Of a stretch of DNA of 64,000 nt, positions 13,001 through 23,082 are shown piece by piece. The translations under genes were made by a program, and so were the position numbers. Under the pieces are notes generated by a model that made no database searches, had not been told where the DNA came from, and saw only the letters and a list, made by a program, of their open reading frames with translations. The stretch is from Rhyacophila brunnea (Eukaryota > Arthropoda > Insecta > Trichoptera > Rhyacophilidae). The stretch spans positions 124,001 through 188,000 of the forward strand of contig JAGYXB010001048.1 in assembly GCA_022495005.1 (NCBI GenBank), written 5' to 3'. Numbering within the stretch: position 1 is the stretch's first letter; each line of letters begins with the position of its first letter.

Positions 13001-13137
13001 GTATACATTCAAGGTCATCATATATTATAGAACATACCAAAGTACAAAGAAATTAGCATTATGTCTGATTTTATAGGACATATCCAACTTCAAACTGTAA
13101 TTACTCTATAACAACATGATTTCGAGACTGGCAGTAC
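13001..13137 (+). repeat. dispersed repeat family D2, copy 1
   Basis: It aligns with 29311-29460: TTCAAGGTC, AACAT(A/G)TAC..., ATTATG(T/C)CTG.TTT.TA, CAACTTCAAA and ACATGATTT.GAGACT occur in the same order. No coding or terminal-repeat structure was recognised. Confidence 0.5.
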
Positions 13138-13731
13138 CTCACGATGTGTGACATGTAAATATCTTTTAAAAAAACATTTCTCCGCCTGTAGGACCTGGCG
13201 TCATATCATTTATGAAGACTTCAAACCTCACGAAAGTATGCATTAATTTGAAACCACTGGTGTTAATAATCAATCAATAAATTTCAGTTACCTATGTATG
13301 CGATCGTGAATACAGATGGATTAGAAGTAAGAAAGCTTTGCGCCATGCCGGTTGCACGTAATAATCCATCCACAGAGTTGCAAGTTTAATTCATTCCGAG
13401 AACTTTGGGGTGGGTGCACGCCGATATGCATATCTTGAATGCCAGTTTACTTCAAATGTTATTAGGTGCTTATTATTTATATTATCCGTGTTTTGTTATT
13501 TTCTATTTATAAGTAAATGTATCGTGCTCTTGAGTAAAAGTCGTGCATCATGTCATTTATATTTATATCTATATCCTAAACCTAACCTAATATTATTTAC
13601 AGAATGTTATGTATGTGTAGGTAGGTATCAAATTCGGCGGAGGATAGGTGTTGCAGATGAAAGACGGTAGGATTTGTTTGTGATGACGGAGGAAGCGAGA
13701 GTTTATTTACTCTATAAATAATTACAAGGGT

Positions 13732-13938
13732 ACAATCGATACATTGAAGCTGATCCCTCCAAACCAAAACCCGCCACGCACCACACTCGGTCTTAATCGA
13801 GCGTATAACGTAGCCCTACATTGGCGATGTGAAAGATACCCAGGACTAAGGTTGCAATGCTCAAAGTGAGCTCTGACTGAGTTTAAAAAGTTACTTTCTA
13901 ATGCAAAGTGCCGGGGAGAGAAGAGCATAAGGAAATTA
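13732..13938 (+). pseudogene. broken coding-like stretch, unrecognised
   Basis: One plus frame reads NPPRTTLGLNRAYNVALHW, continues to LRLQCSK, meets one stop, and resumes as ALTEFKKLLSNAKCRGEKSI before a final stop. The Lys/Arg-rich, AT-moderate composition differs from surrounding chance frames. I do not recognise the family. A complete 68-codon frame overlaps on the minus strand, so strand is uncertain. It may belong to the same decayed retroelement as the piece at 14.05 kb. Confidence 0.2.
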
Positions 13939-14049
13939 TAAAAATAAAAATGATTCTAATGTATATATAACAAAAATAATGAAGCTAATCATACGGACAG
14001 CAAAAATTATGTGAAGAGATCTTCACGCCCGCAGTAAGACGCTGCAAAT

Positions 14050-14215
14050 TTTTAAAATGCAAGATAATTGGCCTTAGTAGCAACCAAGTCGGACGGCCCG
14101 ATGGGCCCAACATCTGGTTGTACCAACCTGAGTATCACCTCCCGTTCGGAACACATTCTAAGACGTTGCCAGAGGATGTGGTTGGAATCCTGAATTCCCC
14201 CTCCGCAATCGATAC
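14050..14215 (-). mobile_element. non-LTR retrotransposon C-terminal fragment
   Basis: The minus strand encodes CGGGIQDSNHILWQRLRMC then SEREVILRLVQPDVGPIGPS and DLVATKANYLAF. CGG.I.DSNHILW..R...REVIL resembles the cysteine-containing C-terminal tail of I/Jockey/LOA-like reverse transcriptase proteins. It is a fragment: no polymerase motifs, and a stop follows ANYLAF. Confidence 0.55.
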
Positions 14216-14530
14216 AATATAATAAATATTAGGACAATTCGGTGCGATGTGTTTTTAACGGGAACTTATAATTGAGTGACATAACGTGCAATCAATAATT
14301 ATTATGACCCGCTATTTATTGACCGATGCACTATGGAGTATATGTTGTGATTATGCAATAAATTGCGGAACCGCTGTCTGATAATATTACAAATTCATAT
14401 TATTATATGCTGACTGATTCTATGTGAAAATGAATATTTAATAAATAATATTATAATTGAGCTCTGGGTCACAGGAATCCAATGACAGTCACATTTTTAC
14501 CAAACTATTCATGTCGTTATACAAACGACA

Positions 14531-14763
14531 CCCACGGTGGCCGCGTGGCTTAAGCGCTGGACTATCACGCCGTGGGTCTCAGGTTCGAATCCTGGGTCTG
14601 GCAAGTACACATATTGTTTTTTAATTTGTGTGTGAGTCAGGGTATGGACCTAATAGGTTGAGCAAGTGGCTGACATCCATTTCTCGTAAAAAACAAAATC
14701 TGTTAATACAACCCTCTACTCTGTGGAGGCCCATATGATCCTATTAGGATCGGACATGGTCGG
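14531..14763 (+). mobile_element. tRNA-derived SINE, full-looking copy
   Basis: A tRNA-like head carries an A-box-like GTGGCTTAAGCGCTGG and a perfect B box GGTTCGAATCC about 45 bp later, the internal RNA polymerase III promoter layout. A body shared with the copies at 45.9, 47.4 and 56.2 kb follows (GGTATGGACCTAATAGGTTG, AGCAAGTGGCTGACATCC, ATTTCTCGTAAA). The shared part ends at GATCGGACATGGTCGG. No A tail or clear target duplication was found. It is not a functional tRNA gene: the acceptor stem does not close cleanly. Confidence 0.8.
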
Positions 14764-15420
14764 AATTTTCTTATACCTGCCAGTGGAGAACACTGAATAT
14801 TGCAGGAAGGTACATGATTCTTAGGCGAAAATAACAGCAAGTAGGTAGGTACACAATTTTGCGATATAGCTATATTTAAGAAACTAAATTGTTAAAAATA
14901 AGTGATAATATAATATGTTCTTCTTCTTTCTGTGCAATCCGTAATCAAACGTTGGCGATGTTAATCTGTGAGATAGGACATTCCTATTTTGTTAGGGCAG
15001 GGTTGGAGAATCTTTTTAGTTGCGCGTGCCAAAATTTCCCAAATATATTTTCTTGACTGAGTGCCGAGCAGTTTTTCGTATAATTTAAGATTACTACTGA
15101 AAAGGTTTAAAAATTAAAATTGAGTTACTTGTTGAAATTCTATCTTTCACCATGTTTCTAGTCGAAGGCACATCTTTTATTTTTTGAATATTTTTTTCAT
15201 ATTTTCAAAATTTTCAAAGAGATCATGGGAGCTTTTTAACCACGCTTCTTTTGTAATAATATTCCATATCACAAAACGGTTTTCCATTTTTACGATTATG
15301 TTTGAGGCAAAACAAGCAGTTGTTATATTTGAATGGCTTCCGATAAATTTTATTGGGTTTCGACCTTGGAAGTATGCTTCTTGATTCTAATCATTTTTAC
15401 TTTTTTTTTTTTAATTCCCA
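14764..15420. other. spacer ending in a T-run
   Basis: AT-rich with no recognised gene. A poly(T) run at about 15400-15412 lies just left of the GC-rich block that follows. Confidence 0.35.
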
Positions 15421-15844
15421 CTAGCTGGAATAATTCCTGTGGGACTGTCCACTTATGGGCCCCGAACGAGCGGAGTTGTTTGCCCGGGTCCGACCCCATT
15501 CGGGCCCAATAGGACACGGACATGGTGGCAACCGAGGCCAATTTTGCGGCCTTTACTAAATTCGCCAGAGCGTACGGGGGGCGGGACACTCTCGACTCCC
15601 CTTGCGACTCTTCAAATTAAAGTCACTCTGATTGTTGCCATATAAATTAACATCATGCATTCGCACTTCGGTGCAAGGTTGCATCACCAGTCTCGTGCAG
15701 CTCTGCTCGGGACAAAATGAGGGCTTAAATTCTTTGATCTGGCACACGTAAGGGTTATGTTAGCCGGCAGCGTATGACGTGGCTGCATATACATAACGGG
15801 AGCGGAGGTGGGAATTTTACACACCATGTTCTAGCTGGAATAAT
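15421..15844. mobile_element. GC-rich insertion-like block between 14-bp direct repeats
   Basis: Identical CTAGCTGGAATAAT copies sit at 15421-15434 and 15831-15844. The roughly 400 bp between them is far more GC-rich than the surroundings (GGGCCCCGAACGAGCGG, CCCGGGTCCGACCCC, GTACGGGGGGCGGGACAC). Overlapping frames of 60-80 codons exist on both strands, none recognisable. A long target-site duplication around a GC-rich block suggests a retrotransposed segment, with the poly(T) at 15400 hinting at minus orientation. Class and origin remain unknown. Confidence 0.5.
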
Positions 15845-15904
15845 ATACGAAATTGAATACATAGTTGCAAATAAGATGACATCATGTAACTTACGTGTAT
15901 TATA

Positions 15905-16092
15905 AAATTATCAATAACACCATCCGGAACAGAAATTCGGCGTGGAGGGTGAAGGCCTCCTAAAAGTCTCCACTACTTTCGGTTCCTTGTTCTTCGCCCC
16001 CAAGTAATTATGCCGATGTTCAATATTCTGTCAATCCAGCATACCTTCGAGTGGCCATTTGGACGTTGTATATCCCTCGGGTCTAGGAGCTG
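15905..16092 (-). mobile_element. LINE 3' end, degraded
   Basis: The minus strand reads RPNGHSKVCWIDRILNIG then IITWGRRTRNRK, a stop, and WRLLGGLHPP. This parallels the RTE-like tail GRP..RWIDEI....W.....R..WR.LGEAF. A stop and substitutions make it inactive. Confidence 0.6.
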
Positions 16093-16185
16093 TGTTCGGC
16101 ACAACACCACTTAAGGGATTTCGCATACTTAATTTCGTCTTATACGTTGTCTTATCGCCTTTTTATTTTTGTTAAAAAATATCAT

Positions 16186-16310
16186 CATCAGCCTGAATCT
16201 ATCCACCGCTGGATGAAGGCCTGTTAAAGCTGCTTCAACTCTCGGTCCTGTGCATTGTGTTGCCACGTACTTCCGCAGAACTTTATCATTTCATCAATCC
16301 AGCGGCCTAT
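16186..16310 (-). mobile_element. RTE-like LINE 3' end with CATCATC tail
   Basis: The minus strand encodes GRWIDEMIKFCGSTWQHNAQ then DRELKQL, a stop, QAFIQRWIDSG and a stop, followed by a GATGATG-type tail (CATCATC on the plus strand). It is nearly colinear with the 59.6-kb copy and the end of the 48.9-kb copy. 5'-truncated. Confidence 0.72.
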
Positions 16311-16923
16311 AATGTTACTTAGTATAAAATTGTACAAAATCTGACAATGCAGTTTGAATTTCTTTTATCTTTCTTGTTTCCTATTTGTATCTGGTGTTAT
16401 AGTGTTGAGTTAATTAAATTAATTACAATGCCCACGCAATGGTATACAATACCCTGAGATCTGTCATCTAATACATCTACCTGAGTAACTCTATTTCCAA
16501 AAGATACCATTTGCCTCATTTAATTATTTTAAATGTAAGGTAACGATAGAAATCTAAAATGAATTGGAAAGGTTTTGAAATGATTTTTTGTACGAGAGAA
16601 ACACATTCCTGATTTGTATGTGTTAATATATTTTGTCTTTTATTTAATTCATTTTTGGTTGTTTATTGCAAATGTAATATTCTGATTCATTGATTAATTA
16701 TTATATTATATATATGTACTATATATATATTATCTGCCCATAAACGTAAATACATGTCTTCCAAAAAATGTAAGAAAATAATTTTTACTACCGAGCGATC
16801 AACCCCCCCCCCCCCTTGTTACGCCGTCTATTGTATAAGAGATGTAGATAAGTATAATGTTATTTTAAATAGTAATATATAAGCCCATCAATGAAAATTC
16901 ATTTGATCGTCTGCCGTTTTTCA
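16311..16923. other. AT-rich spacer with a poly(C) run
   Basis: A C13 homopolymer lies at 16803-16815 in otherwise AT-rich DNA, and a TA-rich stretch at about 16705-16730. No gene recognised. Confidence 0.4.
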
Positions 16924-17246
16924 TTAAGGCTATACCTCAGTTGAGGCATGGTCTAAAAATATCGTGGCTAGGCGATGCGCGGATTGTGCAAATTACGTGT
17001 GCCGAACGAAATATAATTTGTCTTATAAATCCAACATGCGTCCATTTAATGTTCTGTTGTAAATGGGTAACGTTTTTTAGTCAGATTTAAGCGATTTAAG
17101 AGTTAATATCCCCGTCGCCATCACGAAACAAATTGACGTGTTCACAGCTCGACGTTAGCTCTCCGATTGCCAATGCCAACGAGTCCAAAATTTCGTCGCA
17201 CCTATAGTTGAAAATTATTTTCCGTTTCACTGAAGTATCGTCTTAA
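16924..17246 (-). mobile_element. TTAA-bounded repeat family P, uninterrupted copy
   Basis: On the plus strand it starts TTAAGGCTATACCTCAG and ends GTATCGTCTTAAGGTG. It is the reverse of the 10.6-kb copy, with TTAA at both edges (16924-16927, 17243-17246). It runs across the place where the 10.6-kb copy has its hAT insertion, so it gives the unoccupied reference. No coding frame. Confidence 0.7.
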
Positions 17247-17769
17247 GGTGACCTATATAGTCATTCGGTTACAGAACCTATAGGTAGTAAAAGGTGTTGC
17301 GAGTGTCAATTATGATTTCTGTTATAGGTACTACATACATGTTTATATGTGTGTGGCATACCTACCTAATTATATCTTCTCCACGAAATTATACACACGT
17401 TCCACTGTCGTTAACTATACTAAAATTTTTGCTTATACAGAGTTAATAATTAGATAGAGTGGCTTCTGATACGATCCGATTTGCTCTAACGGCCGTTTTA
17501 TATGTCGGTATTTTATCACCGGTATAAAAAAGCCGGTATTTAATTACCGGCATCAAAACCGATGCGGATATTGTGATGCTATATCGCGTGCAGTTTTTGT
17601 ACTATTAATTCGCACAATTATTCATTTCTTTTACTAATTGTGTGTATTGAAAACGAATAGATTTTATATTAGATACTTATTTTATCCTTTTAACTCCCTC
17701 GAAATTGACGGATCCTCGTAACCGATAGCCAATAATAAGTAAGTAATGAAAAATTTGATATAATTTATA
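17247..17769. other. spacer
   Basis: No gene recognised. A GC-richer interval at about 17490-17580 holds short inverted motifs (GTATTTTATCACCGGTAT, GGTATTTAATTACCGG). Confidence 0.3.
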
Positions 17770-17937
17770 TATTGTTGTTTTTATTTAATAAAACGCAATT
17801 TTTTGTAGTACTTATTATACTTTTAATCAATAGATTAGGACCGGTTTCGTCCGCATCTGAGGCGGTCCTAATCTATTGATTAAAAGTGGAATAATTACTA
17901 CAAAAAAATTGCGTTTTATTAAATAAAAACAACAATA
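17770..17937. repeat. 168-bp hairpin element
   Basis: Arms of about 75 bp are nearly perfect: TATTGTTGTTTTTATTTAAT ... CAATAGATTAGGACCG at left, and CGGTCCTAATCTATTG ... ATTAAATAAAAACAACAATA at right. The spacer of under 20 bp contains TTTCGTCCGCATCTGAGG. Arm differences are few, so the element is young or kept similar. A related half-arm occurs at about 49838-49930. Confidence 0.85.
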
Positions 17938-18509
17938 CAATGCAGTTCCATCATGAATTGACAGTTAACAAAATAAAAGATTTTTTTTTTATATACTTAC
18001 CATAGAAACACAAATAATGTTAAAATAGTGCAATTATATGGTTCATCCTTTTTTAAGCTCAATCAGTTTACTTACCTAAATCGTTAAATTTATTAATTAT
18101 TAATTATAGAAAATACGTATTTTGAAAAATCTCTGAAATTTATACCTATACGAATTAGAAACAGAAAAAAATGAGCTGAATGGTAACCAAATCACATTTT
18201 TTACTTGTGATTACGGGTGATGGCTCATTTGTTATCCCTTTCTGCCTTCTCCTAGCTGATAAATGCTGATGAATGGGTAGGTAATCAGACGTTCCATCAC
18301 ATTTACAAGTAGTCTTAAAAGTATTGTGGATATAAATAAATCCGTAGTTTATAATTTTATTATGCTCACTCTATAAAGGAATGATGCATATTAGTAATGT
18401 CGACCACAAACTACCTAACTGCCAACATCTGCTAAATGTTTAAAATATGGTGATATTTAACGTTTTTTCCATCCATTGCATCCGCTAACCCAGATTATAT
18501 TGATAAGTA
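17938..18509. other. AT-rich spacer
   Basis: No gene or repeat recognised. Confidence 0.35.
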
Positions 18510-18587
18510 AAATCTACCATACAATTACATAATATTTATTTCTGGGGTTGCTCTATGTCTACAGCATCTATGAACCGCCCGCCACTG
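18510..18587 (-). mobile_element. hAT-like terminal fragment, family H2
   Basis: Reverse strand: CAGTGGCGGGCGGTTCATAG, ATGCTGTAGACATAGAG, CCCCAGAAATAA. It aligns with 28784-28850 (CAGCGCCATGCGGTCCATAG, ATGCTGTAAATAATG, CCCCAGAAATAA). The CAGTGGCG start is hAT-like. The other end was not found. Confidence 0.5.
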
Positions 18588-18603
18588 GTACATCAGCTAC
18601 ATA

Positions 18604-19945
18604 CAGGAGGACCTCGACTTTCGCACATAATTGGTTCCTGAAAAGGTGTGCGAATGTTGAATGTTCGAAAGTAGAGGGAAGTAAAAAAAAAATTAAATTG
18701 TGTATATTTTGAAATATTTATTTATCAAGTAAATATAAGATGTTTAAGAGACATGTTTAAGTGGGGTATGCGGGTGTTTCTTCTTCTTCTTCTTATTTTA
18801 AATGGTAAATCATTAACTTTACAATATTGTTTAACTGCTGGCACGAAATGTAAAGTGAACCAATCTTTTAATATTAACGCAGTAAACCAAGGCTTTTTTA
18901 TTTGATTACTGGAAGCAATTCTTTATCCTTCCCTTTCAATGCTCTGGGATTTTCTGGTTGATAAATTAACATTGGCATCAATTTTAAATCACCAGCCAAG
19001 TTTCCACCAAGAAGCAATGTCAATCGGTTTTTAGAAGGTTTATGCCCAGGGGCAACTGATTCTTCCTTAGATAAGAATGTACGACTAGGCATTTTTTCCA
19101 AAATAAACCTGTGTCATCTACATTAAATATTTGGCTAGAGGAATATTCTCTATCTTCAATAATTTTGGATAATGAGGAAATAAATTCTTTTGCAGCATCT
19201 TTATCCGCATCAGCCGATTTTCCAGTGAATTTAATATAAACCAACCGTTACTTGCTTGAAAAATCGTGTCAGAATCTTCTTTTTCTAGCCTTCCAATCTT
19301 TGTACAAACTAAGAGCCTTCGCTTGAATAACTGAAATATTCAGAGGGATATCTTTTTGATGTTGGTCGTCGATCCATGATGACAAATATTTTTCCATTTC
19401 ATCCATAACTATGCCGTGTCTTTTGGAAACAACCTTTAAAGATAATAAATTTCCACAATTTTGAACGTATTCCTTAAGTTTATTTTTATTTTTCAAAATT
19501 GAACATATCGTAGTAGACCTGTTTGTATCATATGAAAATCCGATTGAAGCAAAAGATTCACCGCAATCAGAACGTCATGTGAAGTTTATAAGTCCTTGAT
19601 TTCTTTTTGTTCGTATAAACACTGCAGTTTTTCCGTTTCTCACTCATGTTTATAAATTTTTAGGGTGAAATATTTCAAATGAAGAAAATTAGCAAAACGC
19701 ACAACATGACACGCCCGCACGCGCTCCTGCGCAAGACTAAACCTATCCTAGCTAGCTCACAAGCAAAGTGATGGGTGCGAGCAGGATGCAAGTGATGCAA
19801 GAAATTCACTTGCTTGTGAGCGAGCGAGAAGGGGATATCTTAACCCCACGGCCAGCGCGACGTTTTAAAAAAACTATTTTTTTTTGAAATGTGCGAAATA
19901 GCGAATTGTGCGAAAGTCGAACGTTCGTAAGTCGAGGTCCGCCTG
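18604..19945 (-). mobile_element. Tigger/pogo-like DNA transposon, degraded
   Basis: 1342 bp flanked by TA on each side (18602-18603, 19946-19947), the target duplication of Tc1/mariner-superfamily elements. Inverted termini read CAGGAGGACCTCGACTTTCG at left and, reversed, CAGGCGGACCTCGACTTACG at right. Minus-strand remains of a CENP-B-like/DDE transposase lie inside. A 338-bp relative with matching ends is at 53044-53381. Confidence 0.88.
18745..19647 (-). pseudogene. Tigger/jerky-like transposase remnant
   Basis: A likely start lies at 19647 (MSEKRKNCSVYTNKKK). Downstream pieces in shifted frames carry family features: KNKLKEYVQNCGNLLSLK and VVSKRHGIVMDEMEKYLSSW (DNA-binding region), FNVDDTGLFWKK (first catalytic Asp block), MPSRTFLSKEESVAPGHKP and KNRLTLLLGGNLAGDLK, then ENPRALKGK. 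The frame breaks at about 19098, where one A appears missing from an A-run between FWKK and MPSRTF, and stops at 18898. Beyond that only a weak (E)TPAYPT trace of the third catalytic block remains, next to a GAA microsatellite, and most of the C-terminus is missing. Function would have been cut-and-paste transposition in the nucleus; this copy is dead. Confidence 0.85.
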
Positions 19946-19947
19946 TA

Positions 19948-20793
19948 TTAAAATATATAGTGAATTATTGCAGAATCAAAAATATACGGAAGACGGCTAC
20001 GTTAGTCAAAGTTATTCGAAAATATACACACATATTTTTTTAAACAGGTTGTCACCGGTATTATATATTTTTCCCATGTACGATACGACACGTGTTTCGT
20101 TCATTACATACAAGTCTGTGAGATATAGAGAGGGAAGTACAGTGTACGTTTTATAACTTTGTACTTTTTTGCATTTTTTACTACACTGATACGCCTAATT
20201 TGCCTGATTACCTCGCATAAAATTAGATCAAATGATATAATATTGTATTAGTATATGTACCTAGTAATAAATAAATAGATACCTAATATATGTAAAAAAC
20301 ATATTTTTTATATATATTACATCATTTTCATCTTAGAGCCGGGGTGCAAAGTTATGAATCATATACTTACTCTACTGTGGTTTAGTAATGGGATGGTTGG
20401 TACAATTATTGAAAGTGATACTTCACTGGAAAGAGTGGGAAATTTTAGGGAAACACGTAATGAGTAGGGAGTGACGTTGTAAATTAACGTGTTCTTGCTA
20501 TTAATGTTTTTATTTATATCAACATTTAAAATGCAATATACTTGGCAATAGGTCTTCTTTGGGTCATTGCAAATAAATTAATGCTTTAATGAGGTTTTCT
20601 TTTGTTAAATTGTTTTTTCAACATAGCCAATAAAATATTCACCTTTGACATTTTTTGCTTTACAATACTAGGTACACTGGTCAATATTATATTACTGTGT
20701 TATTTAATATAAATTTTTTATAGTAACCTCCATTTTTTAACGATATACCATATTTACAAAGTAATATAATATTATATAGGTATACGTTTTCGG
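19948..20793. other. AT-rich spacer
   Basis: No gene recognised. Short frames here are Tyr/Ile/Ser-rich and look like chance. Confidence 0.4.
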
Positions 20794-21265
20794 TTTTATT
20801 TATTTATTTATTTAAGAAGAAAACAAAACATTGTGGGCATAACAAATCAAAATTCAGGACGTTCAGAACATGAGATTTACATTATAATAAAGATTACTCT
20901 CACAAGAGAGAAGAATATAATAATAATAAAAATACATAAACAATTTTATACAATAAAATAAAGTTTAAACAACAAAATGCAATGTACATCATTGAAAATT
21001 TCTATGTCTTTAGGGAGCACATTTACTAAACTAGTCTTGCACCCCTCGCTAATGGTGCTTGATAGACTTGACTCAAGGAATCAGTTCTGACCCAGAATAG
21101 GCCATGGTTGCGCTACGACCACGTAGGTAATTGACAGGCGCATATAAATTTAAATTCTTTATGACGCCTTTATTATCTCGATAGTTTAAAATACAAATTG
21201 GTGCGAGCAATTCCTTGAGGTCCCTTGGTAACTCAATTAGAATTGTTCTTGGTTTGACAAAAGTA
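20794..21265 (-). mobile_element. non-LTR retrotransposon 3' end, type R
   Basis: On the minus strand it ends in a repeated AAATAAATAAATAAA tail (TTTATTTATTTATTTA at 20797). Upstream lies HGLFWVRTDSLSQVYQAP followed by LARGARLV. The AP(L/I)A(R/K)..RL(V/Y) string is reminiscent of the extreme C-terminus of insect Jockey/R1-like reverse transcriptases. The 26.2-kb copy has the colinear HDLFWVKAVSSCQAHQAP. 5'-truncated. Confidence 0.6.
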
Positions 21266-22602
21266 GATATAAAAAAATATCATAATCTCTCCCAATCGGT
21301 GCCTACCTAAATTACATAAATATTTACCTATCTGCAATTATCTATCTACCTTTGAGATTGGTATGTATCTAATTTTGACTAATTTTTACTCTTTGACATA
21401 TTTTAAAACATAAGACTACCTATATTGTCATAACGATGTTATAGGACAAAATTCAATGTCAAAATCGAAATTGTTTAATTGTAGTAGTTATAAAATGACG
21501 ATAATATTATATTGATATATGCATAAGGATAACGTTTTTTAACGGCTTTTAAATGTGTAGGTACTTTAAGTAAAGCGTTTGAATTAAGTATACCTATTAA
21601 TTACAATGATTCATATTAACTTCTTGTACTATAACACTTCGTGAAGCTTTCCTTAGCTGGCTATAATATATCGTAATATTTAATTGCTGTAGCGTACTAG
21701 ATAGTTCACAAGATTACTTACTGATAACTAATATCTACTTCAAAATTCGGAAAATAAAATTTTATAGATTATTGATTTTTAAATTGGCATTTATTTGGTC
21801 ATGCATTGAACATTATTATTTTTTATTGTCATAAAAATAGAATATGTATCTAAACTTTTAAACTTTTTAAAAATTTTTAAACCCACTTTATTTCTATCGA
21901 CGAAGTGATTTGCAAATTCTGACATGGAAATAACGCCAACTATCCCTTTTCTATAATACATTACTACTCCCTCTACCCCTCACTACACCGTATTGACAAT
22001 AATTATAACCCTTCAATTAAGTTAAATTAATGTAATCATAATTTTTCGAATCCCTATGGTGTTTTTGAAATAAGAGACTCAAAATGATTTTGATATAGCG
22101 TGTTTTTCGACTTCGAAGTTTAAAAACGTCATATTTCAGAAATCACACTCAGTCACAGCATATATCAAGGGGTGCGTTTTTTATTATTATTTTGTACAAA
22201 ATTCATAAAAATAATATTTTCCGCCGACGTCTACTAATCGGTTAGTCATCCGATATACGCCTCCAGCGCCCGGGATTGGAAATTGTGACATTAAAAATAA
22301 CAAATAAAAAAAATATCGTTCATCGAAATAATAAAAAATAACGCATACGTATGTGCAACGTTGTTTGTTTCTCTCTTTGATGAGAATTTCAATCACGACT
22401 GTTCGAAATTTGAAATGCCCTAAAATAGAACGTCAGAATAGGGCTGTGAGGTATCCAATATTAATTAATTAATTAAAATCATATGTTTACAAATTTATCA
22501 ATAATTAGTTAACTTGGATTGTTCATCTGTAGATTCCAATTTGAATTAAGTAAGATTTACATTGCGGTACCGTAGTTTACGTAAATTTGCATCCCCGTGT
22601 GG
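21266..22602. other. AT-rich spacer
   Basis: No gene recognised. Only short chance frames occur, one of them at about 22187-22396 on the minus strand. Confidence 0.4.
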
Positions 22603-22610
22603 CTTGGCAG

Positions 22611-23074
22611 CAGTGACGTCCCGTGGGGGTAGGCAGATTGAACGTTGCTTGGGGGCGGCAGTTACTCGAAGGGCGGCAAATCGTGGAGAATCATTTGGTA
22701 TATATAGAAACAGCTAATATTATTTTATTTACTTGTTTTATAGTAAAAATAGTCTGAAAATAATAAATCTGTGTATTGCTAAATGGCACAGACCAAATGT
22801 GTCAGAAATATCCACCAAATAGAACCTCAAACTTCTGGTGGTTTGGGTAAGTATCTAATATGATTAACCATTATATTTAGTCGCTTTTTATATGTATCTA
22901 AATTTAATTTTGTATATTTTAGTGGTATATATTTTGTTAGTAAGTAATGTATCCAAATAACACATTTCTTAGATATTGGAGTCGTGAAAGAATGATAAAA
23001 ATACTGTAAGTATAAAAAATGGGGCGTCATTTTAGCGCTGCCTAGGGGTGGTATTTTGTCTAGGGACGTCACTG
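22611..23074. mobile_element. hAT MITE with perfect 8-bp target duplication
   Basis: Termini: CAGTGACGTCCCGTGGGGGT at left and, reversed, CAGTGACGTCCCTAGACAAA at right. A further shared AGGCAG and GGCG-rich box lies inside each end. CTTGGCAG is duplicated exactly at 22603-22610 and 23075-23082. The 464-bp element has no transposase and its centre is AT-rich. The perfect duplication suggests relatively recent movement. Confidence 0.9.
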
Positions 23075-23082
23075 CTTGGCAG

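Noticed and set aside
14531..14605. SINE head as a functional tRNA
   Set aside because: Perfect B box, but the acceptor stem does not pair well and a SINE body follows directly.
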